Below are positions 1 to 7,571 of a DNA stretch of 32,833 nucleotides, piece after piece. The DNA is from Pseudomonadota bacterium (GTDB lineage: Bacteria; Pseudomonadota; Alphaproteobacteria; Rhizobiales; Pleomorphomonadaceae): NCBI GenBank assembly GCA_018262505.1, contig JAGSYV010000066.1, forward strand, positions 1 through 32,833, in the 5' to 3' direction. The notes under the pieces are model-generated. The model was given only the letters and a program-made list of their open reading frames with translations, was not told the origin of the DNA and did not search any database. Numbering within the stretch: the stretch's first letter is position 1; each line of letters opens with the position of its first letter. The position numbers and the translations under genes are program-made.

Positions 1-171
1 AAGCACCCGCGCCACCTCCGGCACGGCAAGCCCGTCATCCAGAAGCAAGATCGCATGCGCCCGCCGCGCCGGGCCATGCTGGCCAGACGGGCGACGGACA
101 AGTGCCAACAAATGCTGGCGTTCCGAAGCGGTCAGGAAGTTGCCTCTGATCATCCCGCAATCAGAATCCAT
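1..171 (-). mobile_element. IS630-type transposase, N-terminal fragment (cut by window edge)
   Basis: Fifty-seven codons read leftward from an ATG at 171 and run off the window. A second in-frame ATG at 153 gives a start closer to the usual one for the family. The visible part contains LTASERQHLLALVRR, then GPARRAHAILLLDDGL and VPEVARVL. This is the typical N-terminal helix-turn-helix region of IS630/Tc1-type transposases, which binds the inverted repeats of the element; the DDE catalytic domain would lie outside the window. I could not define the inverted repeat or the TA target duplication on this side. Whether the element is intact cannot be told from here. Confidence 0.6.
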
Positions 172-238
172 CGGCGCCTATTCCGCAACCCAGCGCGCCA
201 AGTGGCCGGGATTCTACGGAGTCGGGGTATATAAACAC

Positions 239-278
239 GTCATCCTGCGCGAAGGCGCAGGACCTCAGGCAGAAAGAG
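239..278 (+). repeat. REP-like hairpin repeat, copy A
   Basis: A 40-bp unit: GTCAT, a stem CCTGCGC / GCGCAGG around the loop GAAG, then the tail ACCTCAGGCAGAAAGAG. The same design recurs at 6396-6431 (opposite strand) and 6464-6503. It lies between the IS630 fragment and the 3' end of pdxJ. The 172-368 gap holds nothing else that I recognise. Confidence 0.8.
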
Positions 279-368
279 ACGCAACGAAAATATCAGGCGG
301 CTATACACGCTAGCGCGGGCAACGCAATGATGCCCGCGAGCTCGCTACCGACAAACATCCCCCTCCAC

Positions 369-1118
369 TCACGCATCAGAATCGCCCAACGCGCAGCGGT
401 AGCGGCGCACCGTCTCGGCCATGCCGTAGATCAGGCAATCGGCGATCACCGCGTGGCCGATCGACGCCTCGGCGATATGCGGCGTCCTTTTCACCAGCGG
501 CGGCAGGTTGTCGAGCGTCAGATCGTGGCCGGCGTTGACGGCCATGCCGAGCTTGACCGCCGCGTCGGCGGTGATCGCCACTTCCTCCAGTCGTGCCCGC
601 TGTTCGATGGGGTCGAAGGTATGGCCATAGGGGCCGGTATAGATCTCGATGCGCCGCGCGCCGGTCAGCGCGGCGGCGGCCGCCTGGGTCGGATCGGCGT
701 CGATGAAGATCGAGGCGCGCATGCCCTGGCCCTGGATGCGCCGCACGACGTCCGACAGGAAGGTCTGATGGGTGACGCAGTCCCAGCCGTGGTCAGAGGT
801 GTTCTGACCCGGCATGTCGGGCACCAGCGTCACCTGATCGGGGCGCGCCGCCTCGCAGAGCTTCAGGAATTCCTCGGTCGGATAGCCCTCGATATTGTAC
901 TCGCGGCCCGGCCAGTCGGTCCTCAGCATTTCCTGCAGCGCGAACACGTCGGTGCGGCGGATATGCCGCTCGTCCGGGCGCGGATGCACGGTGATGCCGA
1001 CGGCGCCCGCTTCGAGCGCAATGCGCGAAAGGCCGACGACCGACGGCCATGGCAAGTCGCGCCGGTTACGCAGATGGGCGATGGCATTGACGTTGACGGA
1101 GAGCTTGGTGTGGGTCAT
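369..1118 (-). CDS. pdxJ: pyridoxine 5'-phosphate synthase PdxJ
   Basis: 249 aa, the usual length for PdxJ, the cytoplasmic TIM-barrel enzyme that condenses 1-deoxyxylulose 5-phosphate with 3-amino-2-oxopropyl phosphate to form pyridoxine 5'-phosphate in the DXP-dependent vitamin B6 pathway. Visible family hallmarks are the N-terminal LSVNVNAIAHLRNRR strand, the HPRPDERHI phosphate/substrate-binding segment, the catalytic-glutamate strand EYNIEGYP, the LVPD strand and the C-terminal VNAGHDLTLDNL and IGHAVI segments. The open frame continues far upstream, but the conserved protein begins at the ATG at 1118. It is the last gene of the ilvB-ilvH-VOC-pdxJ run, 65 bp after the VOC gene, and is probably cotranscribed with it. 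Confidence 0.93.
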   Translation of the reverse strand: MTHTKLSVNVNAIAHLRNRRDLPWPSVVGLSRIALEAGAVGITVHPRPDERHIRRTDVFALQEMLRTDWPGREYNIEGYPTEEFLKLCEAARPDQVTLVPDMPGQNTSDHGWDCVTHQTFLSDVVRRIQGQGMRASIFIDADPTQAAAAALTGARRIEIYTGPYGHTFDPIEQRARLEEVAITADAAVKLGMAVNAGHDLTLDNLPPLVKRTPHIAEASIGHAVIADCLIYGMAETVRRYRCALGDSDA

Positions 1119-1183
1119 CGAGGCCGACCTGAAGTTGGGACGCGCGGACGATAGTCCGGCGACCTTCGCGGCACAAGCAGCCT

Positions 1184-1840
1184 TCAGGTGGCTGTAAACA
1201 ACGGCAGGCGCAGCCGCCGGCCGGGCGCAAGGCCGATCAGCATTTCCGGCGCTCCCTCGGCGATCTCCAGCACCTTGATGAAACCGGCCCGGTGAAAGCC
1301 GTCGAGCGCGCCGCCGGCCACCGGCAAGCGCGGCAGCGTCAGGCGTTCGATGGCAAGGCGCGAAAATCCGGCCGCCGTCTGCCGCCGCCCCGCTCGCCCA
1401 TCGCTCCAGTCCAAAGGCGCAGCATGGACCGGCGAGGCGAAAGCCAAGGGCATCGCGGGATCGTCGCCTTCGGTCGAGATGGCGATCGACACGCCGGGCG
1501 GGAAGCCGGCGTTGCGATAGGCCCAGCTTTCGCCCGGCAGGGTGCCACGACAAGCGATGCCGAAAGGCGAGGCACCGGTCTTCCGCCATGCCGCTCGGAC
1601 CGTAAAGTGAGCCCGACCGAGCGATGAGGCGGCGAGTTCCACCGCGTCGACGACGTAGAGCAGTTCGAGATAGGCGTTGTCGAAAGCATAGCAGAGGTTG
1701 GCCGTGCCCTGCCCGACGTGTCGGCGCGTAAACGACGGTTCGAGGCCGAGGGCGGCAAGCCGGCCGAATACGCCACCGCCCGGCTTCGTCTCCGCCGCAT
1801 CGACGAAGACGAAGATATGGTCGAGTTCGGGCTCCGCCAT
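1184..1840 (-). CDS. VOC-superfamily (glyoxalase-like domain) protein
   Basis: 218 aa from the ATG at 1840, preceded by a GAAGG ribosome-binding site. The start LDHIFVFVD is the first beta strand of a vicinal-oxygen-chelate module and supplies the likely metal-ligand histidine. The following segments (GLEPSFTRRHVGQGTANLCYA, split here as GLEPSFTRR and GTANLCYAF, then YLELLYV) match the layout of the glyoxalase-like domain family that includes PF13468. The second half is poorly conserved and I cannot name a substrate. It lies 17 bp after ilvH and just before pdxJ, so it is probably cotranscribed with them; no role in either pathway is known to me. The longer frame from 1924 overlaps ilvH and is not supported. 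Confidence 0.75.
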   Translation of the reverse strand: MAEPELDHIFVFVDAAETKPGGGVFGRLAALGLEPSFTRRHVGQGTANLCYAFDNAYLELLYVVDAVELAASSLGRAHFTVRAAWRKTGASPFGIACRGTLPGESWAYRNAGFPPGVSIAISTEGDDPAMPLAFASPVHAAPLDWSDGRAGRRQTAAGFSRLAIERLTLPRLPVAGGALDGFHRAGFIKVLEIAEGAPEMLIGLAPGRRLRLPLFTAT

Positions 1841-1857
1841 GGCGCCGGCCTTCAGCG

Positions 1858-2415
1858 TCAAATACCCATCTTGCCGCGGGCAAGCGCTGCAAGGCCGGTG
1901 CGGGCGAGTTCCACCAGGCCGCATTCCTTCATCAGGCCGACGAAGCGGTCGATGTCGGCCGGCGCGCCGGTCATCTCGAACACGTAGCTGTCGAGCGTGG
2001 CATCGACGATGCGGGCGTTGAAGGCCTGCGCCAAACGCAGCGCCTCGTCACGCATCTCGCCCTTGCCGGCCACCTTGACCAGGGCCAGTTCGCGCTCCAG
2101 CGCGTCGCCTGCCCAGGTAAGGTTGATCACCTTGTGCACCGGGATCAGGCGGCCGAGCTGATGCATGATCTGCGAGATGACCGGCGGTCGGCCCGTCGTC
2201 ACGATGGTGATGCGCGACTGGTGGTTCGAATGCTCGATCTCCGAAACGGTGAGGCTCTCGATGTTGTAGCCGCGGCCCGAGAACAGGCCGACCACCCGGG
2301 CGAGAACGCCGGGTTCATTGTCGACCAGCACCGACAACGTATGGCTGCGCTCGGTGGCGGGAAACTCTTCCTCCAGGAAGTAGGCGGATTGGGACTGACC
2401 TGCGACGATCATCAT
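1858..2415 (-). CDS. ilvH: acetolactate synthase small (regulatory) subunit
   Basis: 185 aa. It is the regulatory subunit of acetohydroxyacid synthase and stimulates the large subunit and confers valine feedback inhibition. The N-terminal ACT domain (about residues 25-100) shows LSVLVDNEPGVLARVVGLF followed by GYNIESLTV and SRITIV. The C-terminal half has the family's RELALVKV and RIVDATLDSYVFEMTG blocks. Two adjacent ATG codons (2415 and 2412) are possible starts. It follows ilvB by 55 bp on the same strand, and the VOC gene starts 17 bp after its stop, so all are expected on the attenuated ilv transcript. Confidence 0.95.
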   Translation of the reverse strand: MMIVAGQSQSAYFLEEEFPATERSHTLSVLVDNEPGVLARVVGLFSGRGYNIESLTVSEIEHSNHQSRITIVTTGRPPVISQIMHQLGRLIPVHKVINLTWAGDALERELALVKVAGKGEMRDEALRLAQAFNARIVDATLDSYVFEMTGAPADIDRFVGLMKECGLVELARTGLAALARGKMGI

Positions 2416-2470
2416 GATGTCAATTCCGATAAAGCGTTGCGGAGGATGTGAGGGGTCGTAAAACCGCGTC

Positions 2471-4237
2471 TCACACCAGAACCTTGCCGGCGGCGCCGAT
2501 CGCCGTGCCGATATCCACGTCGGAAACGTCGGTGCCGAGCAGCATCTCGTTATGCGCCTTGCCCGAAGGGATCATCGGGAAGCAGTTGGCGAGGCTGACA
2601 ACGTGGCAATCGAACAGCACCGGCTTGTCGATGCGGATCATCTCCTCGATGGCATCGTCGAGGTCGGCCGGCTTGGAGCAGCGGATGCCCACCGCACCAT
2701 AGGCCTCGGCGAGTCGCACGAAGTCGGGCTGCGAGTCGACGTAGGAATGGCTGAGCCGGTTGCCGTGCAGCAGTTGCTGCCACTGGCGCACCATGCCCAT
2801 GTACTGGTTGTTGAGGATGAACGCCTTGACCGGCGCATTGTGCTGCACCGCCGTCGACAGTTCCTGGATGTTCATCTGGATCGAGGCGTCGCCGGCGATA
2901 TCGATGACCAGCGAGCCGGGATGGGCGAGCTGGGTGCCGATGGCTGCCGGCAGGCCGTAGCCCATGGTGCCGAGGCCACCCGACGTCATGAAGCGGTTCG
3001 GCTCGTCGAAATGATAATACTGTGCCGCCCACATCTGGTGCTGGCCCACCTCGGTGGCGATGTAGGTGTCGCGGCCTTTTGTCAGCTCGAACAACCGCTC
3101 GATGGCATATTGCGGCATGATCGCCTCGGCCGAGTGCCGGTAGGTCAGGCACTTCCTGGCCCGCCAGCCGTCGATCTGCCTCCACCACGCGGCATGCGCC
3201 GCCTTGTCCTGCACCGGCTTGCGCGCGTTCCAGGCAGCGATCATGTCCTCGAGCACGGAGCCGACGTCGCCGACGATCGGCAGGTCGACAACGACGTTCT
3301 TGTTGATCGACGACGGGTCGATGTCGATGTGGATCTTCTTGGAGTTGGGCGAGAAGGCATCGATACGGCCGGTAATGCGGTCGTCGAAGCGGGCGCCGAT
3401 GCAGACCATGACGTCGCAATCGTGCATCGCGAGGTTGGCCTCATAGGTGCCGTGCATGCCGAGCATGCCGAGCCAGTTCTTGCCCGAGGCCGGGTAGGCG
3501 CCGAGACCCATCAGCGTCGACGTCACCGGAAAGCCGGTCATCTTGACGAGGTCGCGCAAGAGCGCCACCGCCTTCGGACCGGAGTTGATGACGCCGCCGC
3601 CGGTATAGAGGATTGGCTTCTTGGCGGCGGCCATCAGCTCGACGGCTTCGCGAATGGCGGCATCCGGAGCCTTCACAGCCGGATGATACTGCGTCAGCGC
3701 CTTATCCTTGCAGTTCTCATAGGTTCCGGTCTGGAACTGGATATTCTTCGGAATGTCGACCAGAACCGGGCCGGGGCGGCCGGTGGTGGCGATGCGGAAG
3801 GCCTCGTGCAGGATCGCCGGCAGGTCCTCGATGCGGCGAACCAGCCAGTTGTGCTTGGTGCAGGGGCGCGTGATGCCGACCGTGTCGGCCTCCTGGAAGG
3901 CATCGGTGCCGATCAGCGTCGTCGGCACCTGGCCGGTGATGCAGACCATGGGAATGGAATCGAGCAGCGCGTCGGTCAGCGCCGTCACCATGTTGGTGGC
4001 GCCGGGGCCGGAGGTGGCGAGCGCCACGCCGACCTTGCCGGTCGAGCGGGCATAGCCTTCGGCCGCGTGTCCCGCGCCCTGCTCATGACGGACGAGGATG
4101 TGGCGAACCTCTTCCTGCTGGAACAGTTCGTCGAAGATCGGCAGCACAGCGCCACCGGGGTAACCGAAAATGGTGTCGACGCCCTGGTCGATCAGCGCCT
4201 GGATGACCATTTCCGCGCCTGTCATCTGCCGTGTCAT
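2471..4237 (-). CDS. ilvB: acetolactate synthase large (catalytic) subunit
   Basis: 588 aa, full length. It is the thiamine diphosphate- and FAD-dependent enzyme that joins two pyruvates, or pyruvate and 2-oxobutyrate, in the first common step of valine, leucine and isoleucine synthesis. The N-terminal TPP domain has FGYPGGAVLP and the catalytic glutamate at about position 52 in RHEQGAGHAAEG. SGPGATN and GQVPTTLIGTDAFQE follow. The central domain has PILYTGGGV and the FAD-region segment GMHGTYEANLAM. The C-terminal cofactor motif is GDASIQMN, ending at LNNQYMGMVRQWQ. The ATG at 4237 has GAGG about 12 bases upstream. Transcription is probably governed by the leader peptide and terminator at 4302-4413. 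Symbols ilvB and ilvI are both used for alphaproteobacterial members. Confidence 0.96.
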   Translation of the reverse strand: MTRQMTGAEMVIQALIDQGVDTIFGYPGGAVLPIFDELFQQEEVRHILVRHEQGAGHAAEGYARSTGKVGVALATSGPGATNMVTALTDALLDSIPMVCITGQVPTTLIGTDAFQEADTVGITRPCTKHNWLVRRIEDLPAILHEAFRIATTGRPGPVLVDIPKNIQFQTGTYENCKDKALTQYHPAVKAPDAAIREAVELMAAAKKPILYTGGGVINSGPKAVALLRDLVKMTGFPVTSTLMGLGAYPASGKNWLGMLGMHGTYEANLAMHDCDVMVCIGARFDDRITGRIDAFSPNSKKIHIDIDPSSINKNVVVDLPIVGDVGSVLEDMIAAWNARKPVQDKAAHAAWWRQIDGWRARKCLTYRHSAEAIMPQYAIERLFELTKGRDTYIATEVGQHQMWAAQYYHFDEPNRFMTSGGLGTMGYGLPAAIGTQLAHPGSLVIDIAGDASIQMNIQELSTAVQHNAPVKAFILNNQYMGMVRQWQQLLHGNRLSHSYVDSQPDFVRLAEAYGAVGIRCSKPADLDDAIEEMIRIDKPVLFDCHVVSLANCFPMIPSGKAHNEMLLGTDVSDVDIGTAIGAAGKVLV

Positions 4238-4301
4238 CGCCTGTTACCTCAAGCTCTCGTCCCGTCGTCCCGGGGGCTATTGTCTGCATTGTTCAGGTAA
4301 T

Positions 4302-4325
4302 AAAAAAGGCCCCGAAGAGGGACCC
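4302..4325 (-). terminator. attenuator terminator of the ilv operon
   Basis: On the minus strand GGTCCC (4319-4324) pairs with GGGGCC (4308-4313) around the loop TCTTC, followed directly by six T residues (4302-4307). It lies after the leader-peptide stop and 64 bases before ilvB, which is the position of an attenuator rather than an end-of-gene terminator. An upstream segment, GAGGCC (4353-4358), can pair either with GGTCTC (4364-4369) or, imperfectly, with GGTCCC, the left arm of the terminator. Termination of miaA transcripts at the same hairpin is also possible. Confidence 0.8.
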
Positions 4326-4356
4326 GATTTCCGCGCACCATGATTTACCGCAGGCC

Positions 4357-4413
4357 TCAGCAGGAGACCTCCGACACGGTGCGCCATCTAAGTACTACGA
4401 GAAGGGAACGCAT
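4357..4413 (-). CDS. ilv operon leader peptide (18 aa)
   Basis: A short frame not usually annotated: MRSLLVVLRWRTVSEVSC then TGA. It starts at the ATG at 4413 behind AGAGGG, eight bases upstream. Codons 4-8 are Leu-Leu-Val-Val-Leu, two of the three amino acids made by this pathway. It sits between a good promoter and an intrinsic terminator ahead of ilvB. By analogy with known ilv and leu leaders, ribosome stalling at these codons when charged Leu or Val tRNA is scarce should change RNA folding and allow read-through. Codons 10-12 contain GCGCACC (4378-4384), which pairs perfectly with GGTGCGC (4333-4339) downstream, so a stalled ribosome would sit on or beside one arm. There is no Ile codon. 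Confidence 0.75.
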   Translation of the reverse strand: MRSLLVVLRWRTVSEVSC

Positions 4414-4460
4414 TGCCGCCCTCTGGTTCGAACGCCGGGAAACGCCCCGGATTGGCCGGC

Positions 4461-4489
4461 AAACTACCGACACCCGACTGACAGGTCAA
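4461..4489 (-). promoter_or_regulatory. sigma-70-type promoter of the ilv leader
   Basis: Minus strand: -35 TTGACC (4484-4489), a 17-bp spacer and -10 TAGTTT (4461-4466). Transcription would begin about 40 bases before the leader-peptide ATG. The promoter abuts the miaA stop codon (4494-4496). Confidence 0.65.
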
Positions 4490-4493
4490 GAGC

Positions 4494-5432
4494 CTATTTC
4501 ATTCGTTGCGCGATATCGTCTGCCACCGCAAGAAAATGTCGCGATGCCGCCGGATCGACGCGCGGCCAGTCCGACATCTGGTTGCGGAACCAGGTTTCCT
4601 GCCGTTTGGCATATTGCCGCGTTGCGGTGATCGCCGCCTCGACCGCCTCCTCGATCGGCAGCTCCCCCCGCGCCGCAGCGATCATTTCCGGCACACCGAT
4701 CGCCTTCATGGCCGGTAGCGCCGGATCGAGATCAAGGGCGGCAAAGGCCCGCGCCTCGTCGAGGCCGCCGCCCGCCGCCATCGAACGGAAGCGTTCGTCA
4801 ATGCGGGCGTGCAGCCAGTCGCGCTCCGGCGCCATGACGACGTGAGCGACATGCCCGCCGGAAATCAGCGGCCGCGAGCGCGTTTCCTGCCATTCCGACA
4901 GCGGCCGCCCCGTGCTGTCGGCCACCTCCAGCGCCCTGAGCACGCGCTGCGTGTCGTTGGGATGCAGCCGGCCGTAGAGCACCGGGTCGACCACCGCCAA
5001 TTCCCTATGCAGCGCCGCCGGGCTCGTTGTCTTTGCCCGCTCGCGCCAGAAGGCACGCACGCGCTCGTCGACCGGTGGCACGTCGGAGAGTCCTTGGGTC
5101 ATGGCATTGAAATAGAGGCCAGTGCCGCCGACGATCACCGCCGGCTGGCCGGCCGTTTCCTTCAATGCCTTTTCGAGATCGTCGAGGTAGCGGGCAACGG
5201 TATAGCCGTCACCGCTGGCGACATGCCCATAGAGGCGGTGCGGCACGCGCGCCTCGTCGGCTGCCGTCGGCCGCGCCGTCAGGACGCGCAATTCGCGATA
5301 GACCTGCATCGAATCGGCGTTGATCACCACGCCGCCACAGCGTTCGGCGATCGCCAGCGCCAGAGCCGACTTGCCGCTCGCCGTCGGGCCGGCTATCAGA
5401 ACCGCGCGTCTTTCTCCCGTCTCCGCCGTCAC
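4494..5432 (-). CDS. miaA: tRNA dimethylallyltransferase MiaA
   Basis: 312 aa. It transfers the dimethylallyl group of DMAPP to N6 of A37 in tRNAs that read UNN codons. The P-loop GPTASGKS is at about residues 15-22, followed by NADSMQVYREL, the thymidylate-kinase-like substrate motif. VGGTGLYFNAMTQGLSDVPP carries the DMAPP-binding region, and the C-terminal ATRQYAKRQETWFRNQ is the conserved tRNA-binding segment. The start codon is GTG (5432) behind GGGAGG. It is divergent from serB with only 14 bp between the two start codons, so each gene's promoter must lie inside or very near the other. Confidence 0.95.
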   Translation of the reverse strand: MTAETGERRAVLIAGPTASGKSALALAIAERCGGVVINADSMQVYRELRVLTARPTAADEARVPHRLYGHVASGDGYTVARYLDDLEKALKETAGQPAVIVGGTGLYFNAMTQGLSDVPPVDERVRAFWRERAKTTSPAALHRELAVVDPVLYGRLHPNDTQRVLRALEVADSTGRPLSEWQETRSRPLISGGHVAHVVMAPERDWLHARIDERFRSMAAGGGLDEARAFAALDLDPALPAMKAIGVPEMIAAARGELPIEEAVEAAITATRQYAKRQETWFRNQMSDWPRVDPAASRHFLAVADDIAQRMK

Positions 5433-5446
5433 GCCTGGAGCCTCCC

Positions 5447-6337
5447 ATGTCGCTCATCGCAACGCTTGTCTCATCTCCGGCCGATCCGCAAGTGACCGAT
5501 AGCCTGATCGTCGCCGTGTCACGGCTGCTGGGTGGCGACGCGCACAAGGTGCTGGCCGAGGGGATCGCCGCCGATATCGCCGTTGGCGACTACCTCTCCC
5601 ATAACGAGGCGGTGCATCGCATTGCCGAAGTGGTGGGCGAGCTTGCTGTCGATTTTGCCGTGCTTCCGGCCGAGGGGCGGCGCAAGAAGCTGCTGGTCGC
5701 CGACATGGACAGCACCATGATCGGCCAGGAGTGCATCGACGAACTCGCCGCCTTCGTCGGCCTCAAGGAGCATGTCGCCGCCATCACCGAGCGGGCGATG
5801 CGCGGCGAAATCGCCTTCGAGCCGGCGCTGCGCGAACGCGTCGGCCTTCTCAAGGGGCTCGATATCGGCGTCGTCAACGAGGTGCTGCGCGAGCGCATCA
5901 CCCTGACGCCAGGTGGCCGCGAGCTGATCGGCACCATGCGGGCGCACGGTGCCTATACCGCGCTGGTGTCCGGCGGCTTCACGCTGTTCACCGATCGCAT
6001 CCGTGACATGATCGGCTTCAACGAGGACCGCTCCAATTGCCTGATGACCGAGAGCGGCAAGCTCTCAGGCCTCGTCGCCGAACCGATCCTCGGCAAGCAA
6101 GCCAAGCTCGCGACGCTGATCGAGCTTCGTAAAGCGCGCGGCCTTGCCCATCATGAGACGGTAGCAATCGGTGACGGCGCCAACGATCTCGACATGATCA
6201 ACGAAAGCGGCCTCGGCGTCGCCTTCCACGCCAAGCCGAAGGTGGCAGAAGCCGCTCAGGTGTCGATCCGCTACGCCGACCTCACCGCCGTGCTCTACCT
6301 GCAAGGCTTCGCGAAGGACGAATTCGCAGCGGCTTAG
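5447..6337 (+). CDS. serB: phosphoserine phosphatase SerB
   Basis: 296 aa HAD-family phosphatase, the last step of serine synthesis (phosphoserine to serine). The HAD motif I DMDSTMI has the nucleophile Asp at about residue 86 and the second Asp at 88. It is followed by the cap segment with GQECIDELA and RGEIAFEPALRERV, motif II TALVSGGF, the GKQAK lysine and motif III/IV GDGANDLDM. The N-terminal ~75 residues are the less conserved ACT-like domain seen in longer SerB proteins. The ATG at 5447 has GGAG seven bases upstream. It stands alone on this strand; the following gap contains the inverted pair of hairpin repeats. Confidence 0.95.
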   Translation: MSLIATLVSSPADPQVTDSLIVAVSRLLGGDAHKVLAEGIAADIAVGDYLSHNEAVHRIAEVVGELAVDFAVLPAEGRRKKLLVADMDSTMIGQECIDELAAFVGLKEHVAAITERAMRGEIAFEPALRERVGLLKGLDIGVVNEVLRERITLTPGGRELIGTMRAHGAYTALVSGGFTLFTDRIRDMIGFNEDRSNCLMTESGKLSGLVAEPILGKQAKLATLIELRKARGLAHHETVAIGDGANDLDMINESGLGVAFHAKPKVAEAAQVSIRYADLTAVLYLQGFAKDEFAAA

Positions 6338-6395
6338 GGCCGTTTCAGTTTGCCCGTTTTAGTAAGGGCACGCACTATATCGACCCCATGCCATA

Positions 6396-6431
6396 TTCTG
6401 CCTGAGGTCCTACGCCTTCGCGTAGGATGAC
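6396..6431 (-). repeat. REP-like hairpin repeat, copy B
   Basis: Read on the minus strand: GTCAT, stem CCTACGC / GCGTAGG around GAAG, then ACCTCAGGCAGAA. Compared with copy A, the fourth stem position is A-T instead of G-C, with both arms changed. It forms an inverted pair with copy C across an AT-rich spacer (6432-6463). Confidence 0.8.
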
Positions 6432-6463
6432 AACCTATCCATATGTTATTTATATATAATTTT

Positions 6464-6503
6464 GTCATCCTCTGCGCAGGCAGAGGACCTCAGGCAGAAA
6501 GAG
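6464..6503 (+). repeat. REP-like hairpin repeat, copy C
   Basis: GTCAT, stem CCTCTGC / GCAGAGG around GCAG, then ACCTCAGGCAGAAAGAG. Stem positions 4 and 5 differ from copy A on both arms, so pairing is kept. Similarity to copy A continues weakly for about 25 bases past the tail. It ends 23 bp from the stop codon of the TSUP gene, which reads toward it. Confidence 0.8.
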
Positions 6504-6526
6504 GCACAACACGGATATAGGGCTAG

Positions 6527-7315
6527 TTATAACCCCATCACCCACATCCTGACCGGGTTGGCTGGATCGGCCAGCAGGCGGATGGCGAGGCCGATGCAGG
6601 TGATCACCAGGAGCGGCCGGATGATCTTGGCGCCGCCCCGGACCGCGAGCCGCGAGCCGATCTGGGCGCCCAGGAACTGGCCGACGCCCATGACGAGGCC
6701 GGGCTTCCAGAACACCACGCCCGACAGCAGGAACACCAGGAAGCCACCGACGTTGCTGGCGAAATTCAAGAGCTTGGTATGCGCCGTCGCCTTGAGAAGG
6801 CCGAAGCCGGCCAGCGACACGAAGCCCAGCATGAAGAACGAACCGGTGCCCGGTCCGAACAGCCCATCGTAGCAGCCGATCACCGGCACGAAGGTCAGTG
6901 TGAACAGGAAAGGCGCCATCCGGGCATGGCGATCCTGATCGTTGAGGCCGCGCTTGAAGGCGAAGTAGACGGCGATGGCGATCAGCATCACCGGCATGGC
7001 GATCTTGAGCCAGTCGCCCGGCAGCACGGTGGCGAGCAATGCCCCCAGCACCGCGCCGCCGCCCGACATCAGCGCCATCGGCAACTGCGACCTGAGATCG
7101 ACCTGCCCTGCCCGCGTATAGGCCAGCGTCGCCGACGCCGAGCCGAACAGCGATTGCAGCTTGTTGGTGCCGAGCGACTGAATCGGCGAAAAGCCGGCCA
7201 GCATCAGTGCCGGCACGGTGATGAGCCCACCGCCACCGGCAATCGAATCGATGAAACCGGCGACGAAGGCGGCGAAGAACAGCGCCGTCAGAAGATGCAG
7301 GGAAAGGTCGACCAA
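6527..7315 (-). CDS. TSUP (TauE/SafE) family membrane permease
   Basis: 262 aa, very hydrophobic, about eight predicted membrane segments in two similar halves, as usual for the sulfite exporter TauE/SafE/YfcA family. Diagnostic features are FVAGFIDSIAGGGGLITVPAL and LGTNKLQSLFGSASA in the first half, and the matching GCYDGLFGPGTGSFF and LLNFASNVGGF in the second. The transported substrate is unknown; family members move sulfite, sulfoacetate or other organosulfur anions. The only plausible start is TTG at 7315. It lies 28 bp after the RHH gene and is probably the last gene of the sspB run. Confidence 0.9.
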   Translation of the reverse strand: MVDLSLHLLTALFFAAFVAGFIDSIAGGGGLITVPALMLAGFSPIQSLGTNKLQSLFGSASATLAYTRAGQVDLRSQLPMALMSGGGAVLGALLATVLPGDWLKIAMPVMLIAIAVYFAFKRGLNDQDRHARMAPFLFTLTFVPVIGCYDGLFGPGTGSFFMLGFVSLAGFGLLKATAHTKLLNFASNVGGFLVFLLSGVVFWKPGLVMGVGQFLGAQIGSRLAVRGGAKIIRPLLVITCIGLAIRLLADPANPVRMWVMGL

Positions 7316-7343
7316 GATGGGCCCAAACTCGAAATGAGGAGGA

Positions 7344-7571
7344 TCAGGAAAAAGGAGCGATGCCCTCCGGCGCAGTCAGGTCGGCAAGCACGGCCACGCG
7401 GACGGCGCTGGCCAGATTGCGCTCGCCGCGCGTCCGGTCGATGTCGAGAACGAAGGCGGAGAGGCTTTGGCCCCGCTGTTCGGCAAGACGCTCGGCCGCT
7501 GCCCAGAACTCCGGCTCCAGCGCCAGGCTGGTTCGGTGGCCGGCCAGCGACAGCGACCGCTTGACGTTCAT
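7344..7571 (-). CDS. ribbon-helix-helix domain protein
   Basis: 75 aa. The sequence KRSLSLAGHRTSLALEPEFW gives the N-terminal beta strand, followed by two helices (AAAERLAEQRGQSLSAFV and NLASAVRVAVLADL). This fits the short ribbon-helix-helix family (RHH_4, PF13467) widespread in alphaproteobacteria. RHH proteins usually bind DNA as dimers through the paired strands; the target here is unknown. Its ATG overlaps the DUF4169 stop codon as ATGA, so translation is probably coupled. No toxin-like partner is adjacent, so I do not call it an antitoxin. Confidence 0.8.
   Translation of the reverse strand: MNVKRSLSLAGHRTSLALEPEFWAAAERLAEQRGQSLSAFVLDIDRTRGERNLASAVRVAVLADLTAPEGIAPFS

Noticed and set aside
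2552..4300. A 582-codon plus-strand frame opposite ilvB (and similar long frames opposite uvrD, degP, ligA and the 5'-nucleotidase)
   Set aside because: Low-complexity His/Arg/Val/Asp composition and full overlap with clearly conserved genes.
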